A DNA stretch of 14,175 bases from CAYGAW01 sp964492135 (GTDB lineage: Bacteria > Chloroflexota > Anaerolineae > UBA7937 > B3-Chlor), in assembly GCA_964492135.1 (NCBI GenBank), contig CAZBJW010000103.1, positions 1 through 14,175 on the forward strand, given 5' to 3'. The notes beneath the pieces were generated by a model, which worked only from the letters and a program-made list of their open reading frames with translations, had not been told where the DNA came from and searched no databases. This document shows positions 1 through 7,017 of this stretch, one piece after another; within the stretch, counting starts at the first letter, position 1, and each line of letters starts with the position of its first letter. Made by a program: the position numbers and the translations under genes.

Positions 1-140
1 CCCGTCAGGTCCGGAAGGAAGCAGCGGTAAGTAGTCACTTCTGGGCGCCGCAGGGGAACCTAGTTGGAGCTAACTGGCCTCGGTAAGCCGGGAGCCCAGG
101 GTCGAAAGAGGTCGCACGACCGCTTCACACTACGATAGAA
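1..140 (+). ncRNA. ffs: Signal recognition particle RNA, 3' part (large, Gram-positive-like type)
   Basis: The window opens inside domain IV of SRP RNA. Positions 4-25 carry the near-invariant GUCAGG symmetric loop, the GGAA tip loop closed by CC/GG (11-18) and the AGCAGC 3' side of the loop, which bind the M domain of Ffh. About 110 nt follow before the terminator. This is much longer than the tail of a 4.5S RNA, so it suggests a large SRP RNA with an Alu domain. The 5' half lies outside the window, so the closing helices cannot be checked and the exact 3' end is uncertain (roughly 125-140). The RNA is the scaffold for co-translational targeting of membrane and secreted proteins. Confidence 0.9.
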
Positions 141-171
141 GGGGACGGGCGCAGGTACTCGCCCCCTTTTT
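139..171 (+). terminator. Intrinsic terminator of the SRP RNA
   Basis: Two alternative stems end in a T5 run at 167-171. One pairs AAGGGG (139-144) with CCCCTT (163-168); the other pairs GGGCG (147-151) with CGCCC (160-164). Either gives a GC-rich hairpin just before the U-tract, placed as expected at the end of the SRP RNA. Confidence 0.7.
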
Positions 172-212
172 GTCGCTACTAGAGGAATACCGCCGCAGTC
201 GGGACAAAAGTC

Positions 213-1745
213 GTGTCACCGGATGCCCTCGTGACTGAATTCCACAGACTGGAGCTTACCGAGCAAGTGCTCCCTCCGCGCCGCTGGCTGTCGCGAGGCG
301 GACTGGCTTCGATCATGGCACTCTTCATCGTAGCCAACAGCATGATCCTCGGCTACATCTCCACCCAACGAGAAATAACCTTGATCGTCAACGATCACCC
401 ATTCACGGCTCGTACCCACCAGACTACCGTGGACGGCCTGCTGGATGAAATGGGCATCCAGCTCAACCCAGAGGACATCGTCCTTTTTCCCCTAGACACG
501 CCCCTGGAGGAAGTGGACTCCATCGTCATTCGCAAGGCGCTGCCAGTTAGCCTCGAGGTCGATGGCCGCACCCTGGAACTCCGGACCCACACCCGTACCG
601 TGGCCGATCTTCTCCGAGAGGCAGGGATAACCATCAGCCGCCACGACCAGGTTGTCCTGCAAGGGGAGCCGAGCAATCTGGACACGCCGCTACTCGTGGA
701 AGCGCCTGCTGACCTCGAGCCCGGCAACCCCCATCCTGCCCAACTCTGGCATCAACACCCTGTCAGGGTCATGGTAATCCGATCGGTGCCCATTACTGTC
801 TACGATGGCGGAATTCCTATGACCATGCAAACCACCAGTTCGCCTGTGGGACAGGCTTTGTTCGACGAGGGAGTGGTCTTGTACCTGGGAGATGGGGTGA
901 CCCCTAGCCTGGGAGCCCAGGTCTCCGCAGGCTTGCAGGTCTATATCGAACGCTCCAAGCCTCTCGTCATCTTCGCTGACAGTCGCCGCATCAAGACGCG
1001 GAGCCATGGGGACACTGTGGCGGACGTACTCAAGCAGGAGGCCATCGAACTGGTGGAAAAGGATTACACCATCCCGAACCAGGAGAGTGTGGTCTACGAC
1101 AACATGACGATCCAGGTGATCAGAGTACAGGAGCAGGTTGTCCTAGAGGAAGAACCAATTCCCTTCGAAACGGTCTGGCGACCGGATGAAGCGCTTGACC
1201 TGGACAACCAACGACTGGATCAATCCGGTGCCGCAGGCCTGAAGAGGCGCCTGGTGCGCATCGTGTACGAAAATGGCGCGGAGACCGAACGCGTAACCGA
1301 GGAGGAATGGGTGGAGAGCCCGCCTACCACCGAGGTCATCGCGTATGGCACCAAGATCGTCCTCAGACAAGTGCGCACCTCAGAGGGCACCAAGACTTAC
1401 TGGCGTAAGTTCAGAGCGTTGGCCACTGCCTACAGTGCCTCCACCGCCGGCACACCAAGTCATGCTCCTTGGTACGGCAGAACCTACATGGGCCTGCCAG
1501 CTCGCAAAGGTATTATCGCCGTTGACCGCGAGGTAATCCCCCTGGGAACGTGGATGTACGTTCCCTCGTATGGCGTTGGTTTGGCAGGCGACCTGGGCGT
1601 GACAGGCAGGCACATTGATCTCTGTTTCGACGAGGACAACCTGCCTCGCGGTTACTACCGCTGGGTAGACGTCTATTTGCTGACGCCCGTTCCACCTGCC
1701 GATCGTATACGCTGGATCCTGCCTTCGTACCCACGGGAGTGGTGA
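213..1745 (+). CDS. YabE-like DUF348/G5/3D-domain cell-wall protein
   Basis: Membrane-anchored extracytoplasmic protein of 510 aa resembling B. subtilis YabE. A single membrane segment lies at about residues 31-49 after a short basic N-terminus. About four DUF348-type repeats follow (roughly 53-109, 110-151, 184-250, 251-305), the second with the typical TVADLLREAGI core, then a G5 domain (about 306-389) and a C-terminal 3D domain. The 3D domain shows IAVDREVIPLGT (435-446) and the three family aspartates at D438, D460 and D469. The 3D fold is shared with MltA/RpfB-type lytic transglycosylases, so peptidoglycan binding or cleavage is likely but inferred. The GTG at 213 has only a weak GGGA 8 nt upstream; GTG 231 is an alternative. 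rsmA follows after 4 nt, matching the yabE-ksgA neighbourhood of Firmicutes, although no RNase M5 gene lies between them. Confidence 0.9.
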   Translation: MSPDALVTEFHRLELTEQVLPPRRWLSRGGLASIMALFIVANSMILGYISTQREITLIVNDHPFTARTHQTTVDGLLDEMGIQLNPEDIVLFPLDTPLEEVDSIVIRKALPVSLEVDGRTLELRTHTRTVADLLREAGITISRHDQVVLQGEPSNLDTPLLVEAPADLEPGNPHPAQLWHQHPVRVMVIRSVPITVYDGGIPMTMQTTSSPVGQALFDEGVVLYLGDGVTPSLGAQVSAGLQVYIERSKPLVIFADSRRIKTRSHGDTVADVLKQEAIELVEKDYTIPNQESVVYDNMTIQVIRVQEQVVLEEEPIPFETVWRPDEALDLDNQRLDQSGAAGLKRRLVRIVYENGAETERVTEEEWVESPPTTEVIAYGTKIVLRQVRTSEGTKTYWRKFRALATAYSASTAGTPSHAPWYGRTYMGLPARKGIIAVDREVIPLGTWMYVPSYGVGLAGDLGVTGRHIDLCFDEDNLPRGYYRWVDVYLLTPVPPADRIRWILPSYPREW

Positions 1746-1749
1746 AGCC

Positions 1750-2598
1750 TTGAGTGGCAGCGAGCCTCGCCCCTCTTCGGTCAAGAGGGTGCTCAGGGAA
1801 CTCGACATCAAGTCCAAGAAGCGGCTGGGACAGAACTTCATCGTCAGTGAAGGCCTTCTCAGACGCATCATCGACGCAGCCGAACTCGATCAACGAGACG
1901 CCGTCTTGGAAATAGGCGCCGGTCTGGGCACTCTCACACGAAGGCTGGCCCAGCGTGCCGGGCGAGTCGTGGCCCTTGAACTCGACGAACGGCTGATACC
2001 CCTCCTGCAAAGGGAGCTGGCTCCCTACCCCCACGTGGAGATAGTCCACGGGGATATATTGAGCATCGAGCCTGCCGATCTGATCTCACCGCCATACAAG
2101 GTGGCTGCCAACCTCCCCTACTACATTACCTCGGCCATCCTGCGACATCTCCTAGAGACAGAGCAGAGACCCAGCTTGATGGTGGTGACCGTGCAGAATG
2201 AGGTGGCTGAAAGGTTGGTGGCAGGTCCTGGGGCAATGAGCTTGCTCGCGGTCAGCGTCCAGTTCTACGGCGAGCCCAGGATTATCGCCAGGGCGCCTCC
2301 GAGCGCCTTCTATCCATCCCCTCGGGTGCGCTCTGCTGTAGTGCGCATCGATCCCTACCTGGAGACTCCGGCCACGGTGGATGATGTGGGAGCCTTCTTC
2401 CAGATCGTAAGGGCGGGATTCTCGCAGCGGCGCAAGCAGCTACGCAACTCGCTGTCACAGGGGTTGAATCTCCCAGTCGAGGAGACCGTCGAGGCTCTGC
2501 ATCGCTCCGGCATCGATGAGAGGCAGCGTGCGCAGGAGTTGAGCGTAGGGCAATGGATCAAGCTGTATCGAGAGCTGAACCTGGGTCCCCTGGCCTGA
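1750..2598 (+). CDS. rsmA: 16S rRNA (adenine(1518)-N6/adenine(1519)-N6)-dimethyltransferase RsmA (KsgA)
   Basis: Dimethylates two adjacent adenosines in the 3'-terminal hairpin loop of 16S rRNA, using SAM, late in 30S assembly. The 282-aa protein has the usual length and all family motifs: KRLGQNF (24-30), SAM-binding EIGAGLGTLT (54-63), acidic ELDE (77-80), catalytic NLPYY (121-125), QNEVAERL (149-156), FYPSPRVRSAV (187-197) and FSQRRKQLRNSL (224-235). The C-terminal helical domain ends in RAQELS (260-265). The TTG start at 1750 lies 4 nt after the stop of the preceding gene, with GGGAG at 1736-1740 inside its last codons, so the two genes are probably cotranscribed and coupled. Confidence 0.97.
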   Translation: MSGSEPRPSSVKRVLRELDIKSKKRLGQNFIVSEGLLRRIIDAAELDQRDAVLEIGAGLGTLTRRLAQRAGRVVALELDERLIPLLQRELAPYPHVEIVHGDILSIEPADLISPPYKVAANLPYYITSAILRHLLETEQRPSLMVVTVQNEVAERLVAGPGAMSLLAVSVQFYGEPRIIARAPPSAFYPSPRVRSAVVRIDPYLETPATVDDVGAFFQIVRAGFSQRRKQLRNSLSQGLNLPVEETVEALHRSGIDERQRAQELSVGQWIKLYRELNLGPLA

Positions 2599-2607
2599 TG
2601 GAAAGAG

Positions 2608-2646
2608 AACCGCGCTCTTGAGGGGCATGGCACCCCCTCCACGGTT
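2608..2646. terminator. Candidate bidirectional hairpin between convergent rsmA and lipid kinase genes
   Basis: Nested inverted repeats: outer AACCG (2608-2612) with CGGTT (2642-2646), inner GAGGGG (2620-2625) with CCCCTC (2634-2639). It fills the 46-bp convergent gap and overlaps the kinase stop codon. There is no clean T-run on either side, so termination is inferred from position only. Confidence 0.35.
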
Positions 2647-3568
2647 ACTTGGACTCGCGCCACCGCACTCTGAGTGCCCCCGGAACCACTCTGAACCTCG
2701 CCGGTGTGTGACCGATTACCTCTCCGTCGACACTTACAGTGGTGCTCTTTTCCGCTTCAACCCGGACTTCCTTGGCCTGGAAGTATTCGGCTCGCTCATG
2801 CTCGATGTGGGTGCCCCGATAGATCCTGGGAAACAGCGCCCAGATCTTGGGCCAAGACATGTCCCGCACCAGAAACACGTCCAGCAGAGCGTCGTCCAGC
2901 CTGGCTTTGGGCGCTACTTTCAGCCCTCCGCCGGCGTACGACCCATTGAGAGCCTCAAGCAACAAGAGATCTTCGTCGTGTCGCAGTTCTCCATCCACCG
3001 ATACCTTCATGCGGCGTGCGCGACCCTGCCCCAACATCGCTGTCCGATAGATGCTGACAACGTACCCCAGACCACCCCCCATAGCGTGTCTGAACCGCCG
3101 AGGCGTGTTGCGCACGACCTCCGAGCCCAGGCCTACGTCCGCCAGCACGGCGTAGTACCTCTGCCTCCGTTCCCCGGCCTCGTCCTCGTAGTCCGCCAAT
3201 CCCGCATCTATCGACTCCACACCGCCCTCAGCCAGAACGCGGCAGGCCTCCTCGCGCGTCCACATGCCCAGACTGCGCAGGAAATCGTTTCCAGCACCCA
3301 GAGGCAGAGAGAATACCGCCGCCGGAGAGCCGACCACCCCATTGACCACTTCGTTGACGGTACCGTCGCCGCCCACGGCCACTACAGTCTCATATCCCTC
3401 TGCCACACCTTGCCTGGCTAGCGTCGTGGCATGGCCCTTGCGCTCGGTGAATCGCACATCATAGCGGACGTCCAACTTCTTGAGGCTTTTCTCCAGCGCA
3501 GCCAATTGTTTCAGCGCGTCAGCACGACGGGTAGGGTTGACGACCAGAAGAATTCTATCGTGTGACAT
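2645..3568 (-). CDS. YegS/DgkB-family diacylglycerol (lipid) kinase
   Basis: Soluble lipid kinase of the DAGK catalytic family, probably phosphorylating diacylglycerol or a related lipid for membrane phospholipid recycling. At 307 aa it is full length. The nucleotide-binding GGDGTVNEV (66-74) follows an N-terminal VVNP motif (9-12). GAGNDF (91-96) is the second signature, and DDALLDVFLV (225-234) and DGE (281-283) lie in the C-terminal beta-sandwich domain. The exact substrate cannot be told from sequence, since bacterial members act on DAG, undecaprenol-like or sphingoid lipids. The ATG at 3568 has no strong Shine-Dalgarno. The gene diverges from the ThiF-like gene across a 190-bp spacer that contains an extended -10 promoter for this strand. 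Confidence 0.92.
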   Translation of the reverse strand: MSHDRILLVVNPTRRADALKQLAALEKSLKKLDVRYDVRFTERKGHATTLARQGVAEGYETVVAVGGDGTVNEVVNGVVGSPAAVFSLPLGAGNDFLRSLGMWTREEACRVLAEGGVESIDAGLADYEDEAGERRQRYYAVLADVGLGSEVVRNTPRRFRHAMGGGLGYVVSIYRTAMLGQGRARRMKVSVDGELRHDEDLLLLEALNGSYAGGGLKVAPKARLDDALLDVFLVRDMSWPKIWALFPRIYRGTHIEHERAEYFQAKEVRVEAEKSTTVSVDGEVIGHTPARFRVVPGALRVRWRESK

Positions 3569-3621
3569 CCGTCCCGAACTGCATCGATAATCGTTGCGTC
3601 AACGCGAGGCCCTCCTGCTGC

Positions 3622-3630
3622 AGTATACCA
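3622..3630 (-). promoter_or_regulatory. Candidate extended -10 promoter for the lipid kinase gene
   Basis: On the minus strand the sequence TGGTATACT fits a TGn extended -10 element (-10 hexamer TATACT, 3627 to 3622). It lies about 54 nt before the kinase ATG. No convincing -35 is present, as is usual for extended -10 promoters. Confidence 0.5.
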
Positions 3631-3653
3631 TATCGTGGAGTGCCGCGCCTGCG

Positions 3654-3684
3654 CTGTCGGTTTGCCGCAGCGTGCGGCCGACAG
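3654..3684. promoter_or_regulatory. Palindromic operator candidate filling the ThiF-like gene promoter
   Basis: Two nested perfect arms: CTGTCGG (3654-3660) with CCGACAG (3678-3684), and CCGCA (3665-3669) with TGCGG (3673-3677), around a 3-nt centre GCG. The palindrome covers the -35 and the spacer and ends exactly against the -10 hexamer. It is upstream of the predicted transcription start, so it is not an RNA hairpin of this gene. Binding of a dimeric regulator is inferred. Confidence 0.5.
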
Positions 3685-3690
3685 TATAAT
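3662..3690 (+). promoter_or_regulatory. Sigma70-type promoter of the ThiF-like gene
   Basis: TTGCCG (3662-3667) and consensus TATAAT (3685-3690) are separated by exactly 17 nt. Transcription would start near 3697, giving a leader of about 62 nt before the ATG at 3759. Confidence 0.75.
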
Positions 3691-3715
3691 TCGGCTCGCA
3701 GGCCAAGGACGGTCG

Positions 3716-3740
3716 CCTCCCACCAACTACGCCTGGGAGG
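3716..3740 (+). promoter_or_regulatory. Leader hairpin sequestering the Shine-Dalgarno of the ThiF-like gene
   Basis: CCTCCCA (3716-3722) pairs perfectly with TGGGAGG (3734-3740) across an 11-nt loop. The 3' arm is the only good Shine-Dalgarno in the leader. GGAGG stands 10 nt before a GTG (3751) that opens a 7-codon ORF ending at TAG 3772-3774, and 18 nt before the real ATG at 3759. The short ORF therefore overlaps the gene start in another frame. Control of translation is inferred. Confidence 0.45.
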
Positions 3741-3758
3741 ATCTACAACGGTGCGAGA

Positions 3759-4538
3759 ATGGCTGAGCCACTAGACCGATACGTCCGCCAGATGGCCTTC
3801 TCTCGCATAGGCGCATCCGGACAGCGCAAACTGCTGAACTCGTCGGTTGCCGTCATCGGCTGCGGGGGATTGGGCACGCACATCGCCGATACGCTGGCGC
3901 GGGCCGGCGTGGGCCGCCTCAAGCTCGTGGACCGCGACTACGTAGAACTGAGCAACCTCCAACGGCAAGTGCTTTTCGACGAGCAGGCCGTGGCTGAAGC
4001 ATTACCGAAAGCCCTGGCGGCTGCCCGCCGGCTGGAGAGCATCAACTCCCAGATTACGTTGGAGTCGCTAGTGGCCGAGGTGAGCAGGGAAAATGTCGAG
4101 GACATGATTGGTGATGTTGATCTGGTACTGGACGGTTGCGACAACTTCGAGACCCGATATCTGATCAACGACTCTTGTGTCAAGCACAACGTACCCTGGA
4201 TATACGGTGGCGCCGTCGCCAGCTACGGCATGACCATGAACATCATCCCCCATCAAACGCCATGCCTTCGCTGCGTCTTTGCCGAGAGCCCGGCAGCGGA
4301 CACGATTGCCACCTGTGCAACCGCGGGCATCCTCGAATCCGTCGTGTCTATCATCGCCGCGCTCCAGTGTAGCGAGGCTCTGAAATTGCTCACCGGCCAC
4401 GGAGCGCTCAGGCAGGGGTTGACCCACGTGGATGTCTGGGAGAATACTTTCGAGGTTTTCTCCCTGGAACGCCGAGAGGACGATTGCCCTGCTTGCGGCC
4501 AGGGGCGATACGATTTCCTCGAGGGCTTGTCGGACTAG
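3759..4538 (+). CDS. ThiF/MoeB/HesA-family adenylyltransferase (E1-like)
   Basis: E1-like enzyme that adenylates the C-terminal glycine of a ubiquitin-like sulfur carrier (MoaD, ThiS or similar) for molybdopterin, thiamine or cysteine/thiouridine synthesis. The 259-aa protein has RYVRQ (7-11), nucleotide-binding GCGGLG (34-39), ELSNLQRQ (63-70), a conserved lysine in LPK (K84), DGCDNFETR (125-133), two CxxC zinc pairs (C169/C172, C243/C246) and a cysteine at 186 near the usual active-site crossover loop. There is no C-terminal rhodanese domain, which fits MoeB/ThiF rather than MOCS3-type proteins. The carrier partner is not encoded nearby and the gene is monocistronic, so the pathway is undecided. 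ATG 3759 matches the family N-terminus, though the Shine-Dalgarno is unusually far away (see the leader hairpin). Confidence 0.92.
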   Translation: MAEPLDRYVRQMAFSRIGASGQRKLLNSSVAVIGCGGLGTHIADTLARAGVGRLKLVDRDYVELSNLQRQVLFDEQAVAEALPKALAAARRLESINSQITLESLVAEVSRENVEDMIGDVDLVLDGCDNFETRYLINDSCVKHNVPWIYGGAVASYGMTMNIIPHQTPCLRCVFAESPAADTIATCATAGILESVVSIIAALQCSEALKLLTGHGALRQGLTHVDVWENTFEVFSLERREDDCPACGQGRYDFLEGLSD

Positions 4539-4575
4539 CCACGGCTGCTCGGAAGAGGATGGACGGGCCTGACAT

Positions 4576-5007
4576 TCAGCCCTTCCGGGCCCGGCATTTG
4601 GAACAGAGGCCCACCAAGTCGATGTAAGCCCGTTCGATGAGGAAGTCCTCTGCTTCACCGACCTCCGTCGTCAGCTTCCCGACCAGTGCGCTGTCAAACT
4701 CGACTACTGCCCCACACTCCGAGCAGATAAGATGATAGTGCTCGCTCACATCCTTTAGCTCGTAGTGATGATGCTCCTGGTCGAGATGAAGGGCACTGAC
4801 CACGCCAAGTTCCTGGAGAAGATTGAGATTGCGATACACCGTGGACAGGCTGATTCGAGGATCCCTCTCACGCGCCCGCCGGTAGATCTCGTCAGCGTCC
4901 AGGTGGCCCTCTCCCTCTTTAATCACCTCTAGCAGTAGTTGGCGTTGTGGGGTGATGCGCTTGCCCTCGGCGCGAAGGACCTGCAGTGCCTCATCGTCTG
5001 ATGTCAC
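4576..5007 (-). CDS. Fur-family metal- or peroxide-responsive transcriptional regulator
   Basis: DNA-binding repressor of the Fur/Zur/PerR family, 143 aa from the chosen start. The winged helix includes HLDADEIYRRA and the recognition helix ISLSTVYRNLNLL. The dimerisation domain carries the HHHYEL and HYHLICSECG metal-site segments. Two CxxC pairs (CSEC, CSKC) form the structural zinc site. Iron, zinc and peroxide sensors cannot be told apart by eye. A longer reading frame opens at TTG 5031, but the promoter at 5047-5075 would leave it only about 9 nt of leader and no ribosome site. GTG 5007 has TGGAG 8 nt upstream (5016-5020) and about 33 nt of leader, so it is preferred. The gene converges with the ThiF-like gene, 37 bp apart. 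Confidence 0.93.
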   Translation of the reverse strand: MTSDDEALQVLRAEGKRITPQRQLLLEVIKEGEGHLDADEIYRRARERDPRISLSTVYRNLNLLQELGVVSALHLDQEHHHYELKDVSEHYHLICSECGAVVEFDSALVGKLTTEVGEAEDFLIERAYIDLVGLCSKCRARKG

Positions 5008-5046
5008 AGTCACATCTCCAGCGTTCTGCAAATGGTTGGCAATTAC

Positions 5047-5075
5047 ATTATACGGCCCCGCCTGTCGCCTGTCAA
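5047..5075 (-). promoter_or_regulatory. Consensus sigma70-type promoter of the Fur-family gene
   Basis: On the minus strand, perfect TTGACA (5075-5070) and perfect TATAAT (5052-5047) are spaced by 17 nt. The spacer region contains two tandem copies of ACAGGCG. It gives the regulator its own transcription independent of the upstream folP operon. I saw no classical Fur, Zur or PerR box overlapping it. Confidence 0.85.
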
Positions 5076-5155
5076 CAAATAGGGCAAACAGGTTTCTGGT
5101 TCCGTTCGCCGTCCTCGCAGAGCCGCAAAGCTCAACTCGTAACCTATGCCTGCAT

Positions 5156-6400
5156 TCAGTGCTCGCGGACCATGGCGTCGGTCATACGGGCAACGCGCGC
5201 CATCTCCCTCACATCGTGAACACGAACGATGTCAGCTCCACGGGCTATGCCTATGGCAACCGCTGCGGCAGTGCCTTCCACGCGTTCTTCGGGAGCTAGA
5301 TCGAGGGTGTAGCCGATGAAAGACTTGCGGGAAGGACCCAGAAGGATGGGCCTCCCCAGAACCTTCAGCTCAGACAGCTCATTCATCAGTAGCAGATTTT
5401 GCTCCACTGTCTTGCCGAAGCCGATCCCTGGGTCAATGATGATCTTCTCCCTCTCGATGCCAGCTTCCACCGCCAGGGCTATGCTCTCCCTCAACTCACG
5501 GATGACATCGGCCATGAGATCCTCGTACTCCACCCCCAGGTAGCGCCCGCCTAGACGCTGCGTCTGGACGGCGTCCTTAGGCCGACTGCGGTTGTGCATC
5601 AGGACCACCGGAACCTGGTGTCGAGCCACCAGTTCCGCCAGCGCGGGGTCTATACGCAAGCCCCAGATATCATTCACCAGATGAGCGCCAGCCGCCAATG
5701 CCTCTTCGGCCACTTCCGACTTGTACGTATCTATGGAAACAGCGATATCCGTACGCTTGGCGAGGCTCTCCACAACGGGCAACACGCGCCGCGACTCCTC
5801 GCCGGCGCTGATCGGCTCGGAGCCGGGTCGAGTAGATTCGCCACCCACATCAATGATATCCGCTCCCTCCTCGATCATGCGCTCTGCTCGGGCCAGCGCC
5901 CCCTCCACATCATCTCCCAGGCCGTCACCAGAAAAGGAATCGGGGGTAACGTTGATCACCCCCATGATGTAGGTTCGCTCCCCCCAGTTGAAGGTCCTGC
6001 CTGCGATAGTCAAGGGCTGCAACTCTTCGCCTCCGTACCAGGCGAGGGCCTGTTCGATGTCGGAAGCGATCGCCACCAGGCTCTTGAAAGGCTGCATGCG
6101 CAGCTTCCTCAAAAGATCCCGATAATGGCGCGACGTGCCCAGGAACAGCACATCGCTGTCCGCTCCCTTTCTTGAGTACACCACTCGCGATGTGACCGCC
6201 TCACCCCCCCGCGATAGCATCTCTTGCTTCAGGATGTTGGCTCCTGCGAAGTTCAAGCCTTCCACCTTGATGGCCCAGAAGGAAGCTTTGGGCCTCATGA
6301 TTTTGATGCCGGGAGAAGACGCACCTATCTTTTCCATCTCCGCCCGTATCTTGGCCGGGGTATCCAGGTTGAGGACGCGCACGTTGAACCTGCTGGCCAT
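5156..6400 (-). CDS. folP: Dihydropteroate synthase, long form with N-terminal domain
   Basis: Condenses 6-hydroxymethyl-7,8-dihydropterin diphosphate with p-aminobenzoate to 7,8-dihydropteroate in folate synthesis; the target of sulfonamides. At 414 aa it is about 130 residues longer than the classical enzyme. The TIM-barrel part starts near residue 142 and has every hallmark: MGVINVTPDSFSGDG (146-160), DIIDVGGESTRPGS (181-194), SIDTYKSEVAEEAL (222-235), VNDIWGL (242-248), MHNR (268-271), IIDPGIGFGKT (321-331), GPSRKSFIG (355-363) and the final RVHDV (393-397). The N-terminal part (about 1-135) is a separate alpha/beta segment with ANILKQEMLSRGGEAVTSR (54-72). From memory, similar extensions occur in other Gram-positive-like FolP proteins; their role is unknown to me. 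The ATG lies 6 nt after the folE stop, so the two are cotranscribed. Confidence 0.96.
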   Translation of the reverse strand: MASRFNVRVLNLDTPAKIRAEMEKIGASSPGIKIMRPKASFWAIKVEGLNFAGANILKQEMLSRGGEAVTSRVVYSRKGADSDVLFLGTSRHYRDLLRKLRMQPFKSLVAIASDIEQALAWYGGEELQPLTIAGRTFNWGERTYIMGVINVTPDSFSGDGLGDDVEGALARAERMIEEGADIIDVGGESTRPGSEPISAGEESRRVLPVVESLAKRTDIAVSIDTYKSEVAEEALAAGAHLVNDIWGLRIDPALAELVARHQVPVVLMHNRSRPKDAVQTQRLGGRYLGVEYEDLMADVIRELRESIALAVEAGIEREKIIIDPGIGFGKTVEQNLLLMNELSELKVLGRPILLGPSRKSFIGYTLDLAPEERVEGTAAAVAIGIARGADIVRVHDVREMARVARMTDAMVREH

Positions 6401-6406
6401 ACCGAG

Positions 6407-7000
6407 TTACGCGCCGCCCGTCTCGGACATGCCCAGGATGGAGAAGAACTCGGCCCTGGTGGCTGGGTAGCTGCGAAAGATGCCCCGATTGGCTGATGTC
6501 ACCAGCCGGCTGCCCGGCTTCCTTATGCCCCTCATGGTCATGCACAGATGCTCGGCCTCGATCACCACTCCCACCCCACGGGCCTTGAGTCCGTCCATGA
6601 TCGTGTCGGCTATCTGGCCCGTCAGACGCTCCTGGAGTTGAGGACGTCGAGCGAGAACCTCCACCACCCTTGCCAACTTGCTGATTCCCACCAGCCGCCC
6701 GGCAGGGATGTAGCCCACGTGAGCTAAGCCGTGGAAGGGCAGGAAGTGATGCTCACACATGGAGTAGAATGGGATGTCCTTGAGCACCACCATTTCCTCA
6801 TGCTCTTCCTCTTCAAAGCCCACGGCCAGGATCTCCCCGGGATCCTCATGCACCCCGGAGAAGACCTCAGCATACATCTCGGCGATACGCGACGGTGTCT
6901 CCACCAACCCTTCCCGGGTCGGATTCTCCCCCATGGCGGCGATAATGTCCTCTACCGCCCTTTGTATCCTGACTTGGTCAATCGACTTCTTTTCGGCCAT
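6407..7000 (-). CDS. folE: GTP cyclohydrolase I (FolE type)
   Basis: Converts GTP to 7,8-dihydroneopterin triphosphate and formate, the first step of tetrahydrofolate synthesis; a homodecamer in the family. The 197-aa protein has the zinc ligands C82 and H85 in MCEHHFLPF (81-89) and C153 in EHLCMTMRG (150-158), so it is the zinc-dependent, fully canonical type. GVGVVIEAEHLCM and the C-terminal TSANRGIF (168-175) segment are also typical. The open frame extends upstream to a TTG at 7009, but ATG 7000 is preferred because AGGGG lies 9 nt before it. It sits 17 nt downstream of the metallo-beta-lactamase-fold gene and 6 nt upstream of folP, forming a compact operon. Confidence 0.97.
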   Translation of the reverse strand: MAEKKSIDQVRIQRAVEDIIAAMGENPTREGLVETPSRIAEMYAEVFSGVHEDPGEILAVGFEEEEHEEMVVLKDIPFYSMCEHHFLPFHGLAHVGYIPAGRLVGISKLARVVEVLARRPQLQERLTGQIADTIMDGLKARGVGVVIEAEHLCMTMRGIRKPGSRLVTSANRGIFRSYPATRAEFFSILGMSETGGA

Positions 7001-7017
7001 TCCCAACAACCCCTGTT

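Noticed and set aside
2618..3421. 267-codon open frame on the plus strand
   Set aside because: Entirely antisense to the lipid kinase gene, whose motifs are complete. No recognisable domain.
4565..4582. Hairpin GGGC-TGA / TCA-GCCC between the ThiF-like and Fur-family genes
   Set aside because: Short, has a bulge and lacks a T-run on both strands; too weak to list as a terminator.
5008..5031. TTG 5031 start for the Fur-family gene
   Set aside because: It would leave about 9 nt of leader after the consensus promoter and has no ribosome site.
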